Origin: Actinomycetes bacterium
GTDB lineage: Bacteria; Actinomycetota; Acidimicrobiia; Acidimicrobiales; Microtrichaceae
Length of the DNA stretch: 6,391 nucleotides
Direction: 5' to 3'
NCBI GenBank assembly: GCA_023437745.1
Contig: JAEZFI010000005.1
Coordinates: forward strand, 1 to 6,391
Made by a program: the position numbers and the translations under genes. Below are positions 1 through 5,268 of the stretch, in pieces. Each line of letters begins with the position of its first letter. Position 1 is the stretch's first letter. Below the pieces are notes generated by a model that saw only the letters and a program-made list of their open reading frames with translations, searched no databases and was not told the origin of the DNA.

Positions 1-3
1 GAG

Positions 4-41
4 TGTCCCGTGCGGCGGGACATTCCGCGCCGAGAACGCGG
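4..41 (-). terminator. Tandem hairpins after the kinase-regulator-adhesin operon
   Basis: Two inverted repeats lie just past the adhesin stop codon on the minus strand. CCGCG/CGGG-type arms at 25-29 and 37-41 enclose a 7-base loop. A perfect 7-bp stem, TGTCCCG (4-10) with CGGGACA (16-22), encloses a 5-base loop. Position suits a transcription end. The window stops at base 1, so a following T-run cannot be seen, and high-GC actinobacteria often lack one. Confidence 0.4.
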
Positions 42-44
42 GGC

Positions 45-887
45 TCAGCGGTTCGCGTAGCGGATGCTGACGTCGCCGTTGTCCGAGTGCAGCCGGATCG
101 ACCGATCGCTGCCCGGGTCCGTCCGGATCTGCGTGTCGAGCGACCCGTTGTCGGACGTGGCGTCGAGGGCGTAGGCGGTCTCGTCCCGCGGGAGGCGGAC
201 GTCGACGTCACCGTTGCTGCTCGTGGCCACGGCCCCGCGGGGCGGGCGGGTCAGCTCCAGGTCGAGGTCGCCGTTGTCGCTCGTGGCGACGACGGTGTCG
301 GCATCGAGGCCGCGGCCGACGACCGAGCCGTTGTCCGTCTCGGCGGTGACGACCCCGGCGAGGTTCGCCAGGCGGAGATCGCCGTTGCTGGACTCGAACT
401 GCAGGCTGCCGTCGAGGTCCTCGGCCGAGACCGTCCCGTTGTCGGTCCTCACCTCGACGTCGAGGCCGCGCGGCACCTCGACGGTCACGTCGATCGAGCA
501 ACGCCAGTCGGCGACCCACGAGCAGCCGCCCACGATCTCCAACCGGTCACCGACCACTTCGACGCGGTAGTCGGCAGCGATGAACCCCTCGTCGATGCGA
601 GCGTGCACGGCAACGGTGGACGCGGTCGTTCCGACGAGCCGTGCTTCGCCGTTGTCGAGCCGCACCCGGATGGCGTCGAGGCCGGCGGCGGGGATGGCGT
701 CGTCGGCGGTGCGGCTGGTGTGGGCGAGGAGGGACAGGATGTTGACGCCGCCCCAGAGGAACGTGGCCAGGATGGTCACGATGCCGGCCACCCGCCAGAA
801 GGTGCCGACACCGGACCGGGCCGGCGCCGACGGGTTCGGCGCCGCCGGCGCGCTCGGCGCTGCGGGGACCGTGGGGGTCGTGGTCAT
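45..887 (-). CDS. Membrane-anchored DUF4097-like putative adhesin / beta-repeat protein
   Basis: A 280-residue protein with a Pro/Ala-rich cytoplasmic tail (1-24), one membrane segment (about 33-55) and an extracytoplasmic repeat domain (about 70-280). The domain carries eight turns with the core [DS]-N-G-[DSTE], the Asn-Gly pairs falling at 79, 150, 168, 186, 205, 225, 247 and 270. From 150 on, the spacing is 18-23 residues, as in a right-handed beta-solenoid. This pattern is typical of DUF4097/'putative adhesin' proteins. Cys122 and Cys130 could form a disulfide outside the membrane. The ATG lies one base after the upstream regulator's stop (TGA-G-ATG) with a GGGAG ribosome site inside that gene's end, so translation is probably coupled. 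As the last gene of a kinase-regulator operon it may be an accessory sensor, feedback element or envelope-stress effector; this is inferred from position. No enzymatic motif is visible. Confidence 0.85.
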   Translation of the reverse strand: MTTTPTVPAAPSAPAAPNPSAPARSGVGTFWRVAGIVTILATFLWGGVNILSLLAHTSRTADDAIPAAGLDAIRVRLDNGEARLVGTTASTVAVHARIDEGFIAADYRVEVVGDRLEIVGGCSWVADWRCSIDVTVEVPRGLDVEVRTDNGTVSAEDLDGSLQFESSNGDLRLANLAGVVTAETDNGSVVGRGLDADTVVATSDNGDLDLELTRPPRGAVATSSNGDVDVRLPRDETAYALDATSDNGSLDTQIRTDPGSDRSIRLHSDNGDVSIRYANR

Positions 888-888
888 C

Positions 889-1536
889 TCAGCTCCCTTC
901 GAGCCAGCGGAGGACGGCCAGGACCCGGCGGTGGTCGGTCTCCGCCTGCGGCAGGTCCAACTTGGCGAAGATGTTGCTCACGTGCTTCTCGATGGCGCCG
1001 TCGCTCACGACGAGGGCGGCAGCGATCGCCGTGTTGCTCCGCCCTTCCGCCATCAACGCCATGACCTCGCGTTCGCGGGGCGTCAGCCGGGAGATCGGGT
1101 CCTGGCGCGACGAGCGGGCGAGGATCTGCGACACCACCTCGGGGTCGAAGGCGGCGCCGCCGGTGCCCACCCGCTCGACGGCGGAGAGGAAGTCGCCCAC
1201 GTCGGCGATCCGGTCCTTGAGGAGGTAGCCGACGCCGCTCGAGTCGCCCGCGAGGAGCTCTCGGGCGTACTGCTCCTCGACGTACTGGGAGAGCACGAGG
1301 ATCCCGACCTCGGGGGAGCGTCGGCGGATCTCCACGGCAGCGCGCAGCCCGTCGTCGGTGTGGGTGGGTGGCATCCGCACGTCGACGACGGCGAGGTCGG
1401 GCTGCAGCTCGAGGACGGCATCGACCAGCGAGTCGGCGTCCCCGACCAGGGCCACCAGCTCGTGGCCGGCGTCGCCCAACAGGCGGCTGAGCCCGTCCCG
1501 GAGGAGCACGCTGTCCTCGGCGATCACGATCCGCAT
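889..1536 (-). CDS. LuxR/NarL-family response regulator, partner of the adjacent kinase
   Basis: A 215-residue two-domain transcription factor. The receiver domain (1-120) has the acidic pair Glu7/Asp8, phosphoacceptor Asp52 in a VVDVRMP context, Ser83 at the switch Thr/Ser position and the conserved Lys107. The C-terminal LuxR-type helix-turn-helix (about 151-200) begins LTPREREV and contains the recognition-helix region VSDGAIEKHVSNIFAKL. The ATG overlaps the 3' end of the kinase gene by 13 bases and is preceded by GGTGGAG five bases upstream, so translational coupling with the kinase is likely. Family knowledge says the kinase phosphorylates the Asp and the dimer then binds promoter DNA. 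The cognate pairing is inferred from gene order. Its targets are unknown; autoregulation of this operon is the simplest guess. All key receiver residues are present, so it should be phosphorylatable. Confidence 0.95.
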   Translation of the reverse strand: MRIVIAEDSVLLRDGLSRLLGDAGHELVALVGDADSLVDAVLELQPDLAVVDVRMPPTHTDDGLRAAVEIRRRSPEVGILVLSQYVEEQYARELLAGDSSGVGYLLKDRIADVGDFLSAVERVGTGGAAFDPEVVSQILARSSRQDPISRLTPREREVMALMAEGRSNTAIAAALVVSDGAIEKHVSNIFAKLDLPQAETDHRRVLAVLRWLEGS

Positions 1537-2789
1537 GGCATCTCCACCGTCAGTCGTGTGGGCCCGCCGACGGGGCTCACCAGTTCCGTACGTCCGCCGA
1601 GCGCGGCGACCCGGTCGGCCAGACCGCTCAGCCCGGTGCCGCGCGAGGGGTCGGCGCCGCCCACGCCGTCGTCGGTCACCCGGATCGTCAGCGTGTTGCC
1701 CACGCGGTCGATGCGAACCTCCGCCGAGCGGGCCTCGGCATGTCGGGCGATGTTCGCGAGCGCCTCGGACACGATGAAGTAGGCGGCGCTCTCGACGGCC
1801 GGCACCGGCCGCGGGTCGACGCGCACGTCGAGGCGCACCGGGACGGGGGAACGGGCCACGACGGCCGACAGGGCGGCGTCGAGGCCGCGGTCCTCGAGGA
1901 TGACCGGGTGGATGCCTCGCACGAGGTCCCGCAGCTCCTTCATGGCGGCCTTCACCTCTTCATGGGCGTGGGCGACGATCGCCTGGCCCTCGTCTGGGTC
2001 GGTGACGAGGCGCTCCTTCGCGACGCCGAGGTCCATCGCCACGGCGATCAGCCGCTGCTGGGCACCGTCGTGCAGGTCGCGCTCGATGCGGCGTCGCTCG
2101 CTCTCGGCGCTGTCGACGGCGGCGACACGGCTGGACTCGAGCTGGATCACGCGGGCCTCGAACTCGTCCTTCATGGGCCGAGCCAGCAGCTTCCGGGCGA
2201 GCGTGCCGCGAACGTCGGCGAGCGCCGTGGTGACCCAGGGCGCCACGACGGCCAGGCCGCCGACGCCGACGGCGGTCGCGATCCAGGCGGACCCGCCCCG
2301 GAGCTCGAAGAGGCCGAACCGGGCCACGCCGTCGGGGAGCTCGTCGACGAACAGCGGGAGCACGAGGAGGGTGGCCGACCCGGCCCACACGGTGACGACG
2401 ATCGCCGTGCACAGGGCGCCCACCGGCAGGAGGAGCAGGAGGTAGGCGAGGGACGTCCACCGGACGCGGTCGCGGAACGGTCGGAGCAGCTGCTGCCACC
2501 TCGTGCCGCTCCGGTCGATCGGCGGCGGGGCGGGGAGGTCGATGTCGAGCAGCTCCCGGACGCGGGACCGCTCGACCCGGCTGAAGACGCCGACGAACCA
2601 GAACGTGAGGATCCCCAGGATCACCGCCGCGGGGAAGATCACGATCAGGCTGGCGGCCGTCACCGCCAGCGGCAGGACGACCGAGAACGAGATGGTCCCC
2701 GCCCAGAGGTCCATGCACAGGAAGGCCAGCCGTCGCCAGGTCGCCGAGGTGCGCCATGGTCGGAACAGGTCGCTGATCACAGGTCTCAC
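1524..2789 (-). CDS. Membrane sensor histidine kinase (Sensor domain + HisKA_3 + HATPase_c)
   Basis: A 421-residue kinase of the NarL-partner class. The N-terminal membrane part (about 18-190) has paired hydrophobic hairpins around 33-67, 112-147 and 168-190. An intervening cytoplasmic loop carries ERSRVRELL and a Pro-rich stretch (DLPAPPP), characteristic of the actinobacterial 'Sensor' domain. A short coiled coil (about 205-230) leads to the HisKA_3 dimerisation helix with phosphoacceptor His240 in ERDLHDGAQQRL. The ATPase has an N-box (SEALANIARHA, Asn346), a G1 box (DDGVGG, 373-378) and a G2-like GTGLSGL (384-390). I chose the GTG at 2789 because GAGGGG lies nine bases upstream. An in-frame GTG at 2780, with GGTGAG before it, is a close alternative. 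The open frame continues far upstream to 3611, but that part is antisense to the divergent regulator and is not kinase-like. No GAF or haem domain is present, unlike DosS/DosT. The stimulus is unknown. Confidence 0.92.
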   Translation of the reverse strand: MRPVISDLFRPWRTSATWRRLAFLCMDLWAGTISFSVVLPLAVTAASLIVIFPAAVILGILTFWFVGVFSRVERSRVRELLDIDLPAPPPIDRSGTRWQQLLRPFRDRVRWTSLAYLLLLLPVGALCTAIVVTVWAGSATLLVLPLFVDELPDGVARFGLFELRGGSAWIATAVGVGGLAVVAPWVTTALADVRGTLARKLLARPMKDEFEARVIQLESSRVAAVDSAESERRRIERDLHDGAQQRLIAVAMDLGVAKERLVTDPDEGQAIVAHAHEEVKAAMKELRDLVRGIHPVILEDRGLDAALSAVVARSPVPVRLDVRVDPRPVPAVESAAYFIVSEALANIARHAEARSAEVRIDRVGNTLTIRVTDDGVGGADPSRGTGLSGLADRVAALGGRTELVSPVGGPTRLTVEMPCGS

Positions 2790-2891
2790 CGTATGGAACC
2801 CCTCGCGCGGTCGCCATGATGCGGACTGCCGTCGCGTCGGTGGGGTTGTCCCCAGCACGCGTCGGGCGGGCGGACACGGCAGGATGTTCCG
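2790..2891. promoter_or_regulatory. Divergent promoter region between kinase operon and devR-like gene
   Basis: This 102-bp spacer must hold the start signals for both divergent units unless either is read from elsewhere. A perfect inverted repeat, TGGGG-TTGT-CCCCA, lies at 2841-2854. Its minus-strand reading contains GGGACAA, also found at 3618-3624 in the copper-oxidase leader. The GAGGGG ribosome site of the kinase (complement of 2799-2804) lies at one end, and AGGATG before the devR-like ATG at the other. No convincing -10/-35 pair stands out on either strand. The repeat is placed to affect both promoters; its use as an operator is inferred. Confidence 0.45.
2799..2804 (-). promoter_or_regulatory. 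Ribosome binding site deciding the kinase GTG start
   Basis: On the minus strand this reads GAGGGG, nine bases before the GTG at 2789. It favours that start over the GTG at 2780, whose only candidate site is GGTGAG with tight spacing, and over the long upstream extension of the reading frame. Confidence 0.45.
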
Positions 2892-3554
2892 ATGGCATCC
2901 GACGCTCCGACCCGCGTGTTCCTGGTCGACGACCACGAGATCGTGCGCCGAGGCGTCCGCGACCTCCTCGAGATGGACGACCACATCGAGGTCGTGGGCG
3001 AGGCCGGATCGGTCGACGAGGCGCTCCGCAGGGTGCCCGCGTGCCGGCCCGACGTCGCGGTGCTCGACGTGCGGCTCCCCGACGGCAACGGGGTGGAGCT
3101 GTGCCGCGAGCTGCGGTCCGCCAACGAGGACCTCCGCTGCGTGATCCTCACGTCGTTCGGGGACGACGAGGCGCTGTTCGACGCGATCATGGCGGGCGCC
3201 TCGGCGTACGTCCTGAAGCAGGTTCGGGGCTCCGACCTGGTGGACGCGGTGCGGCGCGTGGGCGCCGGCCAGTCCCTCCTCGACCCGGCGCTGACGGCGC
3301 GTGTGCTGGAGCGCATCCGCAAGGGGCACGACGAGCCCGACGACGCGCAGCGGCTCACCCCCCAGGAGCGCCGGATCCTCGACCTCCTGGGCGAAGGGCT
3401 CTCGAACCGGGAGATCGGCGCGCGGATGCACCTCGCCGAGAAGACGGTGCGCAACTACGTGTCGAACCTCCTCGCCAAGCTCGGGATGAACCGGCGCACG
3501 GAGGCAGCGGCGTACGCAGCTCGCCTCGACGAGCGCCGCCATCACCGCGAGTGA
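2892..3554 (+). CDS. devR: DevR/DosR-like response regulator (LuxR/NarL family)
   Basis: A 220-residue regulator closely resembling Mycobacterium tuberculosis DevR (DosR) as I recall that sequence. Shared stretches include VFLVDDHE, VVGEAGSV, RPDVAVLDVRLPDGNG, GAGRSLLD-like GAGQSLLD and AEKTV.NYVS.LLAKLGM. Receiver residues are complete: Asp13/Asp14, phosphoacceptor Asp59, Thr87 and Lys109, each offset five from DosR Asp54, Thr82 and Lys104. The DNA-binding domain spans about 153-217. In DosR, Lys179, Lys182 and Asn183 contact the operator; here they correspond to Lys184, Arg187 (conservative) and Asn188, so similar DNA specificity is expected. The ATG is preceded by AGGA seven bases upstream. 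It is divergent from the kinase operon and upstream of the copper oxidase gene, whose leader carries a DosR-box-like site. In mycobacteria DosR responds to hypoxia, NO and CO through DosS/DosT, which are absent from this window, so whether it senses the same signals is inference. Confidence 0.9.
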   Translation: MASDAPTRVFLVDDHEIVRRGVRDLLEMDDHIEVVGEAGSVDEALRRVPACRPDVAVLDVRLPDGNGVELCRELRSANEDLRCVILTSFGDDEALFDAIMAGASAYVLKQVRGSDLVDAVRRVGAGQSLLDPALTARVLERIRKGHDEPDDAQRLTPQERRILDLLGEGLSNREIGARMHLAEKTVRNYVSNLLAKLGMNRRTEAAAYAARLDERRHHRE

Positions 3555-3563
3555 TCGGCGGGC

Positions 3564-3600
3564 GCGATCGGGCCCATCGCTCGCCGGCACCGCGCCGGTG
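3564..3600 (+). terminator. Candidate hairpins ending the devR-like transcript
   Basis: Ten bases after the regulator's stop, GCGAT (3564-3568) pairs with ATCGC (3576-3580) around a 7-base loop. Next, CCGGC (3584-3588) pairs with GCCGG (3594-3598); CACCG-CGC-CGGTG (3588-3600) is an alternative fold. There is no T-run. This may be a weak or factor-dependent terminator, or only GC-rich chance pairing. Confidence 0.3.
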
Positions 3601-3614
3601 ACCGCCGACACCTT

Positions 3615-3634
3615 GCCGGGACAAACGTCCTGCT
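3615..3634 (+). promoter_or_regulatory. DosR-box-like operator upstream of the multicopper oxidase gene
   Basis: The core reads GGGAC-AAAC-GTCCT (3618-3631), an inverted repeat with exactly the 4-base spacing of the mycobacterial DosR box (consensus TTSGGGACTWWAGTCCCSAA). Aligned over 20 positions, 13 agree, including all of GGGAC and four of five in the second half. It lies downstream of a DevR/DosR-like gene and 112 bases before the oxidase ATG. With a TSS near 3679, the site would centre near -54. Binding is inferred from the motif and the neighbouring gene, not shown. Confidence 0.5.
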
Positions 3635-3644
3635 CACGATGATG

Positions 3645-3672
3645 TTCGACCCTGAACGGCCTCTCATAGGCT
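3645..3672 (+). promoter_or_regulatory. Possible promoter of the multicopper oxidase gene
   Basis: TAGGCT (3667-3672) fits the TANNNT pattern of actinobacterial -10 elements. A poor -35 (TTCGAC, 3645-3650) sits 16 bases upstream. A weak -35 next to an activator site would suit an activator-dependent promoter. The assignment rests on pattern alone and is tentative. Confidence 0.25.
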
Positions 3673-3682
3673 CCACCAGAAT

Positions 3683-3713
3683 TGACCCCGGGTCAGGGCC
3701 GTGGAGCCACGGC
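3683..3713 (+). repeat. Two inverted repeats in the multicopper oxidase leader
   Basis: TGACC-CCG-GGTCA (3683-3695) is a 5-3-5 inverted repeat. GCCGTGG-AG-CCACGGC (3698-3713) is a perfect 7-2-7 repeat; as RNA it would form a 6-bp stem with a GAGC loop. Both lie between the candidate -10 and the ribosome site. They could be a repressor or metal-regulator operator and a 5' UTR hairpin. No known operator consensus was recognised for either. Confidence 0.45.
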
Positions 3714-3733
3714 GGAGAAACCGACCCACGAAC

Positions 3734-3739
3734 GGAAGG
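3734..3739 (+). promoter_or_regulatory. Ribosome binding site deciding the oxidase start
   Basis: GGAAGG lies six bases before the ATG at 3746. This selects that start over the in-frame ATG at 3701, which would add 15 Arg-rich residues before the membrane segment and overlap the leader hairpin. Confidence 0.7.
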
Positions 3740-3745
3740 CACACA

Positions 3746-5185
3746 ATGAGTGAGCAACGTGACCAGATGTCGATCATCGGCGTGCTGGTCGGCCTCTTCT
3801 CGGTGATCGTCGCCGTGGCGGCCATCGGGTTCTCGATCCGGGCCGTGGACAAGGCCGAGTCGGCGACCGGGGGTGGCGCTGCGGCGTCGGCGCCCGTGGC
3901 GGTCACCCTCTCGGAGTTCGCGATCACCCCGTCCGACATCACCGTGCCCGTGGGCGGCAGCCTCGCGCTGACCAACTCGGGCTCCGTCGGCCACAACGTC
4001 TCGATCAAGGGCGCGAACATCACGAGCGAGCTCGTCGCGGCCGGCGGCACCGCCACCTTCGACCTCTCGAGCCTGGCCGAGGGCACCTACGACATCATCT
4101 GCTCGGTCGTGGGCCACGCCGACTCCGGCATGAAGGGCACCCTCACCATCGCAGCGGCCGGCGAGGCGGCGGCCGCCGGCGCCAGCGGCGACCACACGAA
4201 CCACTCCGGCGGCGACGCTGCCGGCGGCGGTGCCACGGTGAACTACGCCAAGATGGACGAGGACATGCTGAAGTCGTTCCAGCCGTTCCTCGACAGCATC
4301 GGCGGCGAGCCCAACACGAAGGGCAAGGGCGGCGAGGAGCTGGCCCCGCCGATCGCCGCCGACGGCGCCAAGGAGTGGACGCTGACCGCCGAGATCGTCG
4401 ACTGGGAGGTCGAGCCCGGCAAGATCGTCAAGGCCTGGACCTACAACGGCATGGTCCCCGGCCCGACGCTGCGGGGCGAGGTCGGCGACAAGATCCGGAT
4501 CAAGGTCGTCAACAAGCTGCCCATGGGGACCGACGTCCACATGCACGGCATGATCCTGCCCAACTCGATGGACGGCGTGAGCCCCATCACGCAGGACCTG
4601 ATCCCGGCCGGTGGCGAGTTCACCTACGAGTACACGGTGACCAAGCCGGCCGTCGCGATGTACCACCCGCACCACCACGGCCAGATGACCGTCCCCAACG
4701 GCATGTGGGGCTCGATGATCTTCTCGCCCAAGGGCGGCGGCGGCATGTCCGACTTCCTCGTCCCCCGGGGCAAGACGGTCAGCGGCGTGACTATCCCGGC
4801 CGACCTGAAGGTCGCCCAGGAGCACAACATGGTCCTCAACGACGCCGGCGTGATCGGCCTCTCGCTGAACGGCAAGTCGTTCCCCGCCACCGAGGCCTAC
4901 GCCCTGAAGCAGGGCGACTGGATGATCGTCAACTACTACAACGAGGGGCTGACGTATCACCCGATGCACCTCCACCAGTTCCCGCAGCTGGTGATCGCCC
5001 GGGACGGCATCCCGCTCGACAACCCGTACTACGCCGACACGGTGACGGTCGGCCCGGGTGAGCGCTACACGGTTCTCTTCAACGCCGAGGCACCGGGCGC
5101 CTGGGTCTGGCACTGCCACATCCTCAACCATGCCGAGCGTGAGGACGGGATGTTCGGCATGGTCACGGCGATCACTGTCGAGTAG
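3746..5185 (+). CDS. Membrane-anchored multicopper oxidase: N-terminal blue-copper domain fused to a two-domain laccase-like enzyme
   Basis: A 479-residue extracytoplasmic copper protein. A short N-terminus and one membrane segment or uncleaved signal (about 9-31) are followed by a cupredoxin domain (50-136) with a full type 1 copper set: His83, Cys119, His124 and Met129. A Gly/Ala/His-rich linker (140-165) leads to two further cupredoxin domains. Four motifs form the trinuclear cluster: H265-M-H267-G, H307-P-H309, H405-PM-H408-L-H410, and H456-C457-H458. The second type 1 site is His405, Cys457, His462 and probably Met469. The middle domain has no Cys ligand, so this is a 'type B' two-domain oxidase, as in Streptomyces small laccase. 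Expected chemistry is substrate oxidation coupled to O2 reduction to water; the substrate (Cu(I), phenolics or other) is unknown. The ATG at 3746 has GGAAGG six bases upstream; an in-frame ATG at 3701 lies in the leader and lacks a good site. Pipelines may label such proteins nitrite reductase, but the four His-X-His motifs favour an oxidase. Confidence 0.9.
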   Translation: MSEQRDQMSIIGVLVGLFSVIVAVAAIGFSIRAVDKAESATGGGAAASAPVAVTLSEFAITPSDITVPVGGSLALTNSGSVGHNVSIKGANITSELVAAGGTATFDLSSLAEGTYDIICSVVGHADSGMKGTLTIAAAGEAAAAGASGDHTNHSGGDAAGGGATVNYAKMDEDMLKSFQPFLDSIGGEPNTKGKGGEELAPPIAADGAKEWTLTAEIVDWEVEPGKIVKAWTYNGMVPGPTLRGEVGDKIRIKVVNKLPMGTDVHMHGMILPNSMDGVSPITQDLIPAGGEFTYEYTVTKPAVAMYHPHHHGQMTVPNGMWGSMIFSPKGGGGMSDFLVPRGKTVSGVTIPADLKVAQEHNMVLNDAGVIGLSLNGKSFPATEAYALKQGDWMIVNYYNEGLTYHPMHLHQFPQLVIARDGIPLDNPYYADTVTVGPGERYTVLFNAEAPGAWVWHCHILNHAEREDGMFGMVTAITVE

Positions 5186-5205
5186 CCGTCCATCGGTCTC
5201 CGCCA

Positions 5206-5247
5206 CGAGCGGCCGGGCGTCTCCCACGGGGGGCGCCCGGTCGCTCG
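5206..5247 (+). terminator. Strong 19-bp hairpin between oxidase and acyltransferase genes
   Basis: Bases 5206-5224 pair with 5229-5247 around a CACG loop: 19 bp with three G-U pairs and no mismatch. It starts 20 bases after the oxidase stop. No T-run follows, as is common in high-GC actinobacteria. It probably ends or attenuates the oxidase transcript or protects its 3' end. It lies only 21 bases before the acyltransferase ATG, so it may also limit that gene's expression. Confidence 0.65.
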
Positions 5248-5268
5248 CGTCAGGGGCCGTTGCCGGGC

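Noticed and set aside
4..22. GTCCCG-CGGGAC repeat at the left edge as a second DosR box
   Set aside because: The half-sites are in inverted order (GTCCC first, GGGAC second) relative to a DosR box, and it lies downstream of an operon, so a transcript-end hairpin is more likely.
3..1782. Long plus-strand open frames opposite the adhesin and first regulator genes
   Set aside because: Their translations are repetitive shadows of the minus-strand genes, which carry clear domain motifs and coupled starts.
1740..2819. 359-residue plus-strand open frame opposite the kinase gene
   Set aside because: Low-complexity Gly/Arg/Asp/Glu-rich translation with no recognisable domain; shadow of the kinase gene.
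2790..3611. Upstream extension of the kinase reading frame (a 695-residue open frame up to 3611)
   Set aside because: The extra 274 residues are antisense to the DevR-like gene, show no kinase-family similarity and cross the divergent promoter. A GTG with a ribosome site at 2789 gives the normal family N-terminus.
3746..5185. Copper nitrite reductase (NirK) as the identity of the oxidase
   Set aside because: NirK has a type 1 site in its first catalytic domain and a mononuclear type 2 site. Here the middle domain has no Cys ligand, and four His-X-His-type motifs indicate a trinuclear cluster. Activity on nitrite cannot be excluded from sequence alone.
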